DNA from: Membranihabitans marinus
Lineage (GTDB): Bacteria > Bacteroidota > Bacteroidia > Chitinophagales > Saprospiraceae
Direction of reading: 5' to 3'
Length of the DNA stretch: 64,000 nucleotides
Assembly: GCF_019802045.1 (NCBI RefSeq)
Contig: NZ_JAHVHU010000014.1
Span: 105,735 to 169,734 of the forward strand
The notes beneath the pieces were generated by a model. That model was not told the origin of the DNA. It worked only from the letters and a program-made list of their open reading frames with translations, and did not search any database. Each line of letters begins with the position of its first letter. Within the stretch, counting starts at the first letter, position 1. Below are positions 8,415 to 16,428 of this stretch, one piece after another. The translations under genes were made by a program, and so were the position numbers.

Positions 8415-8545
8415 GTGGTGTCAGACACTTGCTGGGTGAGCTTTGCGCGTCAGGGTAGTGTCTGGCACCTGAATAACGGATACTCACCAGAAAGTGTCAA
8501 ACATTCCCCGCTCGCTCTTATCTCATCTCAAATGTCAGACACTAA
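8415..8545. repeat. REP-like cluster of TGTCAGACACT motifs
   Basis: Four related motifs lie within 131 bases: GGTGTCAGACACTTG (about 8417-8431), GTAGTGTCTGGCACCTG (about 8455-8471, inverted), AAGTGTCAAACATT (about 8491-8504) and ATGTCAGACACTAA (about 8532-8545). The first and second are inverted around a 25-base spacer. This resembles REP/BIME-type extragenic palindromes. No RAYT transposase is nearby. Nothing else is recognised between 8265 and 8614. Confidence 0.5.
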
Positions 8546-8614
8546 TGCTGAGAATACCCATACGGACTTCGTGCACTAGCAAATCAATAAAACCCTCCGA
8601 CTTTACAAATTTCA

Positions 8615-8802
8615 TTATTTTTCCCTTAGATCCAGCTTCAAGCCCATAGCTTCAGACAAAAGAAAAAGGTTGGATATGCAGAAATCTTCCCCTTTTTGAT
8701 CCTGGAGATATACGGTCGATGTTTTCCGATTTTCAGCGCTAGTTCTTCCTGATTGAGTATAACTTCCTTTTTTTCATTAAACTTTACTATCCTTACTTTC
8801 AT
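8615..8802 (-). pseudogene. Xre-type helix-turn-helix antitoxin-like gene, frameshifted
   Basis: From an ATG at 8802 the minus strand reads MKVRIVKFNEKKEVI, then LNQEELALKIGKHRPYISRI, a Xre/HigA-like helix-turn-helix. At about 8690, in an A5-G4 run, the frame must shift by one base to continue as EDFCISNLFLLSEAMGLKLD and end at 8615. Adding one G restores a coherent ~62-residue regulator. The start overlaps the last 26 bases of the HEPN gene upstream, the tight coupling expected of a toxin-antitoxin pair. It may be a genuine frameshift or a homopolymer sequencing error. Confidence 0.65.
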
Positions 8803-9466
8803 TCCAATCCCAATCCCCTTCTAATTTTCTTTTGTGAACTATCTTTTCATATTCCATACCGTCTTCAATTCTATGCAGCATGGCTTTTGCACCAGGGGAA
8901 CTATTCATTAAGTAAAAAGCTATTGAGGAGTCAAAATATTCTTGATGGACTTTATTATAAAGAGATTGGATTTTTTCTATTACAATCCCAAATTTTTCTC
9001 TAGTGGCCTTTTCGAGAGGTTTTACACCTGGTTTTTTCATAGACAAATCATAATCTATGTGGACTATCTTTTTATTCCTCCAATCACGACAAAATTTGGA
9101 TGCCTCACACAATTCCTTGATAGCTGATGCAAACTCGGATTGAAAAGATTTATCTTCAATAAAATCTTCAACAGCTCTAAGTGTTATGTTTCTTTTACCC
9201 ACTGATTTTTTGGGGTCCGTAATTCTTGTGACTCCTATTAATAGATGATTCCACAAAACCCTTTGTATTGTATAGAAGAAAAATGGAGCAGCTTCATTCA
9301 TTAGTAATATCCTGGATTCTTTTACCCCATATAATTCTTTGAATTCTAGCCACTGATAAGTTAACCTGATGATTTCATTGTGAAGCGAATAAAATAGGGT
9401 TCCAAATTCCTGGCCTAATTTATTCACCATTTTAGCTTTTATTTCATTTGCTGTTTTGAAGCTCAT
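8777..9466 (-). CDS. AbiU2-like HEPN-domain protein (candidate RNase toxin/abortive infection)
   Basis: 229 residues, mostly helical. The segment RVLWNHLLIGVTRITDP (about 69-85) followed by KRNITL resembles the HEPN_AbiU2 family. WRNKKIVHIDYD supplies R130 and H136, an R-x5-H spacing that fits the HEPN RNase signature Rx4-6H. HEPN proteins of this kind act as RNA-cleaving toxins in TA or abortive-infection systems. The downstream gene, overlapping by 26 bases, is a small Xre-type regulator, which supports a TA pair. That partner is frameshifted in this sequence, so the state of the pair is uncertain. AbiU2 membership is by recognition only. Confidence 0.7.
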   Translation of the reverse strand: MSFKTANEIKAKMVNKLGQEFGTLFYSLHNEIIRLTYQWLEFKELYGVKESRILLMNEAAPFFFYTIQRVLWNHLLIGVTRITDPKKSVGKRNITLRAVEDFIEDKSFQSEFASAIKELCEASKFCRDWRNKKIVHIDYDLSMKKPGVKPLEKATREKFGIVIEKIQSLYNKVHQEYFDSSIAFYLMNSSPGAKAMLHRIEDGMEYEKIVHKRKLEGDWDWNESKDSKV

Positions 9467-9502
9467 AGATCATTCTTTTGATTGATGTATCTCTTAAGAT
9501 GA

Positions 9503-9549
9503 AAGGCACACTTGAAGGTGCCGTAGTGAGCGAAGCCGAACTGTGCCTT
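9503..9549. repeat. Short inverted repeat between the RM and HEPN genes
   Basis: AAGGCACA (9503-9510) pairs perfectly with TGTGCCTT (9542-9549). A partial second copy (AAGGTGCC) lies inside the loop. It sits between the end of the restriction-modification gene and the start of the HEPN gene. It has no T tract, so it is not a convincing terminator. Confidence 0.4.
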
Positions 9550-9560
9550 CCATCGGGATA

Positions 9561-12125
9561 TCATCCCACACTTTCCTCAATCAATTCAATCTCTTCCTCC
9601 GTCAGATCGTATAACCGGTATACCATTTGGTCAATTTCAGCTTCCAGAGCGGAGGTGTCGGCGGTGGTGGGATTGTCGGCTTTGATATTCATAATATCTT
9701 CAACAAGTTCTCTGATGTGGTCAGCTTTTATAATGGGAAGCTGTTCGAGATATTGTCGAATAAACCGGTAATAACCTCCTCTTATGGTTTGCGTCAAGTT
9801 TGAATACACAAAGAGTATTAATTTAGAATTCAGTAATCCCAAATCTGATTTTGTAAGACCTGGCATTATGTAGGCTGTATTCACGGAATAAAATCCTTTA
9901 TTGTCCAATAGCGCTTCACAACGTATGGCAATATCAGGTAACATAACTTTCTCTTTTTCAAATTCATCGTAGTAATCACATGAACGTAATTCCCACCAAT
10001 AATCTCCCTGATCATAGCGCGCCTTGGCTTTTTTCTCGAAACTTTGAAGGTGGGCACAAATAGCCGGAAACTTTTCTTGTAATTTATTCCATGCATCAGA
10101 TTTATTCAAGTCGCCAAACCATTTTTTTGTAATGCCAGTTTTAAATAAAATAAGAAATTTATCACTCTTCGGAGGACGGTATCGTTTAATGTCCCGACCG
10201 GCTAAAAACGGTTTAATAATTTCAGCACTGTTGGGATCTTTATCAATAATTTTATCCTGAGTGCCACGATCGATAACGAAAGCTGCGTTAAGTCCGGTTA
10301 ATAGACCACGATATATCTTGCCGCTTACATATTCTCCCAAAGGAACCCCTTTGCTCTTTATCTTTTTCAACAGATGCTGAACTTGTACATCTACGAGGTT
10401 CCATCCATCATTAGACAGCAACCTTTGATCGTCTTTAAAAGCGTTTTGCTTAATGTACTCCTTCAAATTTTGTTCGAAATCGAGGGTATGAACATCAACT
10501 GCGGTAAATTCATCTGACTCAGGAGAAGATTTGCTCATATGCCAGATACAAGGATAAGTGGTGGCTTCTTCGAAAACAGGAAGGTCGCCAAAATCGATGA
10601 TGCTTTGTATGTTGAGTAAATTTGCCCATTGCCTTAACTTAGACCCATACCTGGATCGCATCCACTTATTGGGCAAAATATAGATAAACTGGCCATCGGT
10701 TCTTAATAGCTGTACTCCACGTTCTACAAAGTAGACATAAAGATCAGCAGTGCCTGTACCTGTCGTATAATTTTGGGTTAAGTAAGGTTTTGATTCTTTG
10801 AATTCTTCTTGTCGGATGTAGGGCGGATTCCCGATCACCACATCAAAACCCACAAAGTCTCCTTCTTCATCCAGCACTTCCGGAAACTCAAACCGCCATT
10901 CGAAAGCATCCTCATAGATTTTATTAGCCTTGATTTCATCGATTTCTGCTTCCAGCTTTTCGATGCTTTTGGTTTTCTTTGCCACCTTTTTGTCCCAGGC
11001 GGCTTTTTCCTTTTTTGCCATCTCAAAAAGCTGGCCTTGATTGGTCAGCTGAAAAAGTTCACCGGACAATTTATTGAGCTTTCTCACCTTGGGATCGTTG
11101 CGGTTGATTTCGCTGCGGAAGTCCCACTTGATCCCGTCCATCAGTCGTTCCATTTCCCGTTTCTGTTCCTTCGTTTCCGCATTGCGGTATGTATCGACCG
11201 CTATACGATAACCGTCGATGGTCCATTTGCTGCTCTTGAGGGCTTTGCTGAGGTCGGCATCCAGGTCAAACCGGCTAATCAGGGAATTCCCGCACTTGAT
11301 GTTGATGTCGATATTGGGCAGTGTCTCCAGCTCGGTTTCGTTCTTGTAATACGCGTTTTTCAGCAACTCGATCCACAAGCGCAACCGGCATATCTTGACC
11401 GAGTTCGGATTAATGTCGACACCAAACAAACAATTTTCGATGATGGTTTGCTTCTCGTGAAAAAGCGTTTCCTGGACCCGCTGGCTTTCTCGGTTATTGG
11501 GTCGGTAATCAAACAGGTGTCCGTCACCATCGGTAATGATCAACTCGTCATTCTCCACTTCTATAAAATAATCTCGCAGTAGTTTCCCATCTTTATCTTG
11601 CAATACGCGGAGCTCACTTTTCAGTGCGATGATTTCATTGAGGGCAGAGACGAGGAAATGGCCGGAACCCACAGCCGGGTCACATATTTTGAGGTTGTTG
11701 ATTACTTCATTGACAGAATTCTTATCGATCCGATCCCCGATCTGATTGTACACATCGGTAATGGATTCCATATTCACGCAGTTCTGATGTCCGCTTTCAA
11801 TGATTCGCTCATTCATTTTCTGGATAAAGGCCTTTCGTATCGTCTCCCGGCACATATACATGGTGATAAATCCTGGGGTGAAGAAGGAGCCATCTTTGTA
11901 CCCGTTGATTTTTTCAAAAATCAATCCCAGGACCGATGCATTGATCAGCGTTTTATTTTCTTCCTGGATGGTTTCTGAACCTTCACTACTGAAGTCATAG
12001 GCATTCAGAAAATCAAATAAATATTCGAGCGTGGTCAAATGTCCGGTACGCTTTTTCCCCCGATCATCTTTCAATACGGTAGAAATTACATTGTCGGTAC
12101 GCCACAACCATTCTATCGCCCTCAT
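9561..12125 (-). CDS. Type IIG (Eco57I-like) restriction-modification protein lacking its N-terminal part
   Basis: 854 residues. The N6-adenine methyltransferase core is clear: motif I DPAVGSGHF at about 149-157, GVDINPNSVKICRLRLW, and motif IV NPPY at about 430. A coiled region (about 360-415) and a TaqI-like C-terminal target-recognition domain (GKIYRGLLTGLNAAFVIDR, KPFLAGRDIKRY) follow, and the C-terminus looks complete. Relatives are usually 1000-1250 residues with an N-terminal PD-(D/E)xK nuclease. Here homology begins only at about TVLKD (residue 16), preceded by unlike residues and an in-frame stop upstream. The nuclease appears to be lost, leaving at best an orphan methylase. The truncation point abuts a foreign beta-barrel fragment at about 12.13 kb. 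Confidence 0.85.
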   Translation of the reverse strand: MRAIEWLWRTDNVISTVLKDDRGKKRTGHLTTLEYLFDFLNAYDFSSEGSETIQEENKTLINASVLGLIFEKINGYKDGSFFTPGFITMYMCRETIRKAFIQKMNERIIESGHQNCVNMESITDVYNQIGDRIDKNSVNEVINNLKICDPAVGSGHFLVSALNEIIALKSELRVLQDKDGKLLRDYFIEVENDELIITDGDGHLFDYRPNNRESQRVQETLFHEKQTIIENCLFGVDINPNSVKICRLRLWIELLKNAYYKNETELETLPNIDINIKCGNSLISRFDLDADLSKALKSSKWTIDGYRIAVDTYRNAETKEQKREMERLMDGIKWDFRSEINRNDPKVRKLNKLSGELFQLTNQGQLFEMAKKEKAAWDKKVAKKTKSIEKLEAEIDEIKANKIYEDAFEWRFEFPEVLDEEGDFVGFDVVIGNPPYIRQEEFKESKPYLTQNYTTGTGTADLYVYFVERGVQLLRTDGQFIYILPNKWMRSRYGSKLRQWANLLNIQSIIDFGDLPVFEEATTYPCIWHMSKSSPESDEFTAVDVHTLDFEQNLKEYIKQNAFKDDQRLLSNDGWNLVDVQVQHLLKKIKSKGVPLGEYVSGKIYRGLLTGLNAAFVIDRGTQDKIIDKDPNSAEIIKPFLAGRDIKRYRPPKSDKFLILFKTGITKKWFGDLNKSDAWNKLQEKFPAICAHLQSFEKKAKARYDQGDYWWELRSCDYYDEFEKEKVMLPDIAIRCEALLDNKGFYSVNTAYIMPGLTKSDLGLLNSKLILFVYSNLTQTIRGGYYRFIRQYLEQLPIIKADHIRELVEDIMNIKADNPTTADTSALEAEIDQMVYRLYDLTEEEIELIEESVG

Positions 12126-12131
12126 TGGAAT

Positions 12132-12392
12132 CGACAGATTGCGATGGGTTTATCAGCGCGAGGTGAATATGTGATGCCTGTTTTTATCATCAGTGTGGGA
12201 ATCGGGACCCATGTTCTCCACAAGGGGGGAGATTTTCGAAGTACCTATTAAAGTATCGCTTTGAAGATCAGGACCAGCCGCAAAACATTCCTCCACATTG
12301 GTTACAGCATTAAGGACTTTTATGAACCTAATTATCTGATGTTGGGGTTGGGGTTCCGGTTTAAAAGCAAAACTCCTTCTTTGTTCGATTAG
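12132..12392 (+). pseudogene. C-terminal remnant of an outer-membrane beta-barrel protein
   Basis: One frame on the plus strand reads as the end of a barrel protein: GEYVMPVFIISVGIGTHVL, HKGGDFRSTY, an in-frame TAA at 12249-12251, then SIALKIRTSRKTFLHIGYSI, KDFYEPNYLMLGLGFRFKSK and a stop at 12390. The alternating hydrophobic/aromatic strands and terminal LMLGLGFRF resemble acyloxyacyl hydrolase/PagL-like barrels, but this family call is tentative. The gene has no 5' part: its first visible residues meet the truncated restriction gene head to head. This looks like a deletion or insertion scar. Confidence 0.6.
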
Positions 12393-12558
12393 GTGCACTG
12401 TGAAGCGTGCAACGACACATGTTTCCTGAACTCTACTCCATTGCGCTATGATTTTGTCACGTGGAGTGATTTGAACTTATAGAAAACTCCAACGGATTTG
12501 TCATTATTTTTTAATCCATCTACTGAGTCCACTCCAGAAAGTCATATTTTAAAATGAT

Positions 12559-12705
12559 TAGCCCCGGTGCTTTAGCCCGGGGTATCTATCATGACGCACA
12601 TATTGGCTTTAGCCATTAAAGTGCAAATCATTCAGGGCTTAAAGCGCAATATAATTTTGCATTATCATCCCCGGCCTAAAGGCAAGGGGCTACTAAAACA
12701 ATAAA
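12559..12705. repeat. REP-like palindromes with GCTTTAGC cores
   Basis: A tract of related short palindromes: CCCCGG-tGCTTTAGC-CCGGGG (about 12562-12582), TGGC-TTTA-GCCA (12604-12615), a GGGCTTAAAGC piece (about 12636) and CCCCgGCC-TAAA-GGCaaGGGG (about 12669-12691). The 'gcccggggctttagccc' type is common as extragenic repeats in several phyla, often linked to RAYT transposases. None is encoded here. Confidence 0.55.
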
Positions 12706-12741
12706 CTGACTTTTCGGAGTAAGCTCATCTATTTATTATTC

Positions 12742-12854
12742 GGCTCGGCAATCTTCCTCACGCTCTAAACGTACTCACAAGCTTACCGATCCGACAACTA
12801 GCCTGGGATCGGTAAGTCTGTAGGCTGCCTGAAGAAGGGAAGGATTGCCGAGCC
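12742..12854. repeat. 113-bp nested inverted repeat
   Basis: The outer arms GGCTCGGCAATCTTCC (12742-12757) and GGAAGGATTGCCGAGCC (ending 12854) are inverted repeats with one extra base. The inner arms CTTACCGATCC (12782-12792) and GGATCGGTAAG (12806-12816) pair perfectly around a 13-base loop. It has no coding potential. It could be a small non-autonomous element or a structured RNA. The remainder of 12393-12962 holds only the REP-like tract. Confidence 0.55.
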
Positions 12855-12962
12855 TTAAAATAGAGTTATACCATTTGAATTCATAATTGCCGCATATATT
12901 CCGAAATATTCTTCGATTCTCTTCGTCAAAAATACTCTGTGTAACTCCAGACATATCTCCGT

Positions 12963-14123
12963 TTACCCGTCAGTCTCGTCCAGCCACCCATGCTTCTTCA
13001 AAATACGAATCCCCATCACCCGTACATCAGAAGCGTTCTCATGCGTTTTGGTGAAGGGATTAAAAGATTCCGATAGATGGGGGATGGGCCGGTTAAATAA
13101 TCCGATGTACAAAATATCTTTCTGGGGAATGGACACCATAAAAGCTCGGAAACCGCCCTGCCAACCGGTATGGGAGATGATTTTTGCATCAAACTCATTT
13201 CCTTCGTTCTCCTTTTCGGCGATGAACCAACTGTAACCCACATCCGGATCTTTGGAGCTCTTCCAGTTTTCCGGATTGGTGATCTGCCGGGATCGCTCAA
13301 GCACTTCTTGGGGCAAAAAAACAGCGTTTTGGATCGCTTTTTCATACCGGGCCAGATCCAGCACCGACGACCAGACTCCGCCATTACCTGCCGCTGCAAA
13401 GGTGGGCTCTTCACCGTAGTCCCGTTCTTCAAATCCGTGCTCTGTGCGAATGTACCCGTGGGCCACCCCTTCCTGCGGATAGGGACCATCGGTGATTTTA
13501 CTATGGATCATTCCGGCTGGATCAAATATGTTTTCTTTGATATAGGATTGCCATTTTTGGTTGGTGACCTTTTCAATAATGAGAGCCAGTCCGTTGTACG
13601 CCGGATTGGAATATTCAAATCTCGAACCCGGTTCGAAATTCAGGGAGTCAGTATACTTGAGAGGCTCAAAATTCTCTTCGTCTTTCGCGGTCAGGTAAAA
13701 TTCAAATTCGCCATCGACGTTTCTGGAATCCGGCAAACCGGAAGTATGAGTGAGCAAATGCTTGATCTGAACTTTCTTTGCAATAGCCGGATGGTCAAAA
13801 TCTTTGAAATATTTCTGGAGATCATCCTCCAGGGACAGCTTTTGGGCCCCTTCGAGGATGAGAATGCCATTGGAGACAAAAGTTTTGGAAATAGACCCTG
13901 TATTGAAGACCGTATTGGGGGTGATGGGTTCTTTTGAATCCACATCTTCGACGCCGTAGCTTTTGAGAAAGATGACTTCGTCGCCTTTCTGGACCAGAAC
14001 CACACCCCCCGGCTCATTATCGCTGAACTTAGGGTCAAAAAGATTTTCAAAATCTGAAACTACATCCATTTTTGGCTTTGTACATGAAGTGAGCAAGAGG
14101 AGGATAAATATAAAATGTTTCAT
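12963..14123 (-). CDS. Serine hydrolase lipoprotein, class C beta-lactamase fold
   Basis: 386 residues with a lipoprotein signal (lipobox LTSC, Cys14). The catalytic SxxK is SISK at about 77-80 (NTGSISKTFVSNG), the Tyr motif is YSN (EYSNPAYNGLALI), and the third motif is HTG (HTGWQGGFRAFM). This is the PF00144 family, which includes D-amino-acid peptidases, esterases and penicillin-recognising enzymes. The substrate is unknown. It would act in the periplasm. Its start overlaps the end of the Fic remnant by four bases, but no functional link is evident. Confidence 0.88.
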   Translation of the reverse strand: MKHFIFILLLLTSCTKPKMDVVSDFENLFDPKFSDNEPGGVVLVQKGDEVIFLKSYGVEDVDSKEPITPNTVFNTGSISKTFVSNGILILEGAQKLSLEDDLQKYFKDFDHPAIAKKVQIKHLLTHTSGLPDSRNVDGEFEFYLTAKDEENFEPLKYTDSLNFEPGSRFEYSNPAYNGLALIIEKVTNQKWQSYIKENIFDPAGMIHSKITDGPYPQEGVAHGYIRTEHGFEERDYGEEPTFAAAGNGGVWSSVLDLARYEKAIQNAVFLPQEVLERSRQITNPENWKSSKDPDVGYSWFIAEKENEGNEFDAKIISHTGWQGGFRAFMVSIPQKDILYIGLFNRPIPHLSESFNPFTKTHENASDVRVMGIRILKKHGWLDETDG

Positions 14124-14555
14124 ACCAAAATGTGATAAATAGTTGTCCTTTTATCACCCTGCTTCTTCAGTAGATTGTTTTCCATTCCGTATAACAAGTC
14201 TCTGCTGGCAGTGCCCGGTGAAATGTCTTTAAATATATTCATATACTCTTTTCTGGAGAAAGTTTTACCGGTGAATATGGTGATAAAATATTTCATTCTA
14301 TCCTGAGATGAATTTAGGCTGGTTTGGACTTTTAACAGCTCATTGAATGACTCATCAATGGCAGATAACATAAACCCAATAAAGGGCTTCATGCAGGTAT
14401 AACGCATTCGCACACCGTAACCTTCCTTTCGATATGTTCTGTTTGCATATTTGGCTTGCAAAACCATATATATCGTCGAAAAGATAGTGATGTATATGCT
14501 GCAGTCCTCTGGTCGTACCTATTTCTATTTGATTAATATCACCAGTCTTAAACAA
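14120..14555 (-). pseudogene. Fic-family protein remnant with internal deletion
   Basis: Two reading frames together spell the two ends of a Fic protein. In one frame (14555 to about 14385): [42 protein letters not shown], the region before the Fic core. In the other (about 14410 to 14120): [18 protein letters not shown] followed by a winged-helix tail (FSRKEYMNIFKD, GTASRDLLYGMENNLLKKQG). The catalytic HxFxxGNGR block that should lie between them is missing, and the frames meet at about 14.40 kb. AMPylation activity is therefore lost. The N-terminus before [11 protein letters not shown] is also absent. Confidence 0.7.
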
Positions 14556-14771
14556 TTAAATGGCCTATTCCAAGCGGGCCGAATAACCTGACAGCGTCTG
14601 GGAAAAGGTGGCTTAAGGAATACTTCTGTCCTCGATTCTGATATTCTTCTGGAGTGCTAAATGCTGACCTGTCAGCGTTTGTGGGTAGCATTAAAAACGA
14701 TAGGTCTTTTCCATGCTTTTTTTGTCTGCATTTTTCATATCTAATCAAAGATAATACACCCCTCTTTACTT

Positions 14772-15539
14772 TTACTTTTTCTTCGACCTCGAATACGCAT
14801 ACACCGATGCTCCCACTACCCCGGCTTCATTTTTGAGCGTCGCCGGGATGACCTGATAGTCCACTTTGATTTCATCCTCGTATTTCGAGAATTTTTTACT
14901 GATGCCACCACCGATGATTACGGTGTCGGGTGAGAACAACCGGTCAAGGTGTTCCAGATAACCATTGAACCGCTCGCCCCATTCACTCCAGGACAAGTCG
15001 GCTTTTTTTCGGGCAACGTTGGATACATAGCGCTCGTAGATATCACCTTTGTACAGCATATGCCCCAATTCCGTATTCGGAATCATCTGTCCCTCATAAA
15101 ATATGGCTGAACCGATGCCTGTACCTACGGTGAGAAAAATAATCAGACCATCCTTATCGACCTTACTTTTTCCAAAATTTATCTCAGCAAAACCAGCTAC
15201 ATCGGCGTCATTCGCCACATAGATATCGGTGTTGAATTCTTTTTTGAAGTACTTGGCAATATTCTTTTTGTACCAGCTTTTGTCAACATTAGTAGCTGAC
15301 CAGGCCTTCCCTTTTTTTATAATGGCCGGAAAACCAACCCCGATGATGCCTTTGTAGTCAGAAAACTGCTCTTCCATAGCTGTATGAATGACCTGAGCCA
15401 CAGCTTCTGGTGTGGATGGTTTGGGTGTCAGATATTTGTAACGCTTGGTCAGTAATTTTCCGGTAGTTACATCGGTGATGCCCAACTTGATTCCCGTGCC
15501 TCCAATATCAATTCCCAGAATACCTTTCGATTTTTTCAT
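14772..15539 (-). CDS. ppgK: Polyphosphate glucokinase (ROK family)
   Basis: 255 residues. The N-terminal phosphate-binding motif is DIGGTGIKLGI, the active-site Asp lies in VANDADVAGFAEINFG, and TVGTGIGSA and NTELGHM match the polyphosphate-glucose phosphotransferase subgroup of ROK kinases. It phosphorylates glucose with polyphosphate (and often ATP) in the cytoplasm. It starts one base after the stop of the cyclophilin gene upstream, so it is the last gene of a four-gene leftward operon. The symbol rests on family recognition. Confidence 0.85.
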   Translation of the reverse strand: MKKSKGILGIDIGGTGIKLGITDVTTGKLLTKRYKYLTPKPSTPEAVAQVIHTAMEEQFSDYKGIIGVGFPAIIKKGKAWSATNVDKSWYKKNIAKYFKKEFNTDIYVANDADVAGFAEINFGKSKVDKDGLIIFLTVGTGIGSAIFYEGQMIPNTELGHMLYKGDIYERYVSNVARKKADLSWSEWGERFNGYLEHLDRLFSPDTVIIGGGISKKFSKYEDEIKVDYQVIPATLKNEAGVVGASVYAYSRSKKK

Positions 15540-15540
15540 T

Positions 15541-16428
15541 TTATTTTATTTCGGTGATTTTCATCGTAATGTCTTCTACCGGGCGGTCACCGGCACCGGT
15601 TTGGGTTTTAGCTATTTTATCGATAACGTCCAGTCCCTTGATGACCCGGCCAAATACCGTGTATTGGCCATCAAGAAAGGGCGTTCCGCCTTCCTTTTCA
15701 TAGGCTTCTATTTCTTCTTCACTATAGTCTTGGTTGTTCCGTCGGCCAAACATTTTTAGGTCATCCTTGGAAACCGGTCCTCCATGAACAATATAAAACT
15801 GAGACCCAGAAGATTTTTTTTCTGGGTTCACCGGGTCACCTTGCCGCGCAGCTGCCAGCGCTCCTTTGAAATGTTTGTGACCGGCATCCAATTCAGCAGG
15901 AACTTGATATCCCGGACCTCCGGCACCTAGTCTTGCGTTGGAATCTGCATTCCGAGATTGCGGATCTCCACCCTGCACCATAAAGCCATCGATGACCCGG
16001 TGAAAGAGCAGATCATCATAGAAACCTTTGCGGGTGAGATCTAAAAAGTTTTTTTGGTGTTGCGGTGTATCATCGTACAATTCCACGATCATATTACCGT
16101 ACGGTGTTTCTATTTCCACCAATGATTTTTCGGGTGATGCAACCATAATATTTTTGGTTCGTTTTGTTGATTTTTTATCGTTTATAGCTTCCAGAGTGAC
16201 GGTATATACCCCTGGTTTGTAGAATATGTGCGAAGGATTTTGAAGAAAGCTGGAATCCCCATCTCCAAAAGTCCATTTGTAAAAATCTGCTTTTTTTGAT
16301 TCATTTTCAAATTGAATCTCTGCAGGTGCTGGTTTGGCATCTTCTACAGCAGTAAATCTGGCCACGGGTCGGTTGCACGATGACACGACCAGGACGAATA
16401 AAGCTAAGAAAAAATAATTACTGTTCAT
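15541..16428 (-). CDS. Lipoprotein cyclophilin-type peptidylprolyl isomerase with PKD domain
   Basis: 295 residues. A lipobox (VSSC, Cys18) is followed by a PKD-like domain (about 25-98: FENESKKADFYKWTFGDGD, PGVYTVTLEA) and a cyclophilin domain (about 105-295: GFYDDLLFHRVIDGFMVQGG, SGSQFYIVHG, FGRVIKGLDVIDKI). It should catalyse prolyl isomerisation in the periplasm or at the surface. The PKD domain may bind partner proteins. It overlaps the upstream cyclophilin by 11 bases, which suggests tandem duplication followed by gain of the PKD domain. Confidence 0.92.
   Translation of the reverse strand: MNSNYFFLALFVLVVSSCNRPVARFTAVEDAKPAPAEIQFENESKKADFYKWTFGDGDSSFLQNPSHIFYKPGVYTVTLEAINDKKSTKRTKNIMVASPEKSLVEIETPYGNMIVELYDDTPQHQKNFLDLTRKGFYDDLLFHRVIDGFMVQGGDPQSRNADSNARLGAGGPGYQVPAELDAGHKHFKGALAAARQGDPVNPEKKSSGSQFYIVHGGPVSKDDLKMFGRRNNQDYSEEEIEAYEKEGGTPFLDGQYTVFGRVIKGLDVIDKIAKTQTGAGDRPVEDITMKITEIK

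Noticed and set aside
10809..11582. 257-codon plus-strand frame opposite the restriction-modification gene
   Set aside because: It is antisense to the methyltransferase domain, which has clear motifs. The frame is a mirror of that coding sequence.
14548..14748. 66-codon frame upstream of the Fic remnant
   Set aside because: No conserved motif and no continuity with the Fic N-terminus in this frame.
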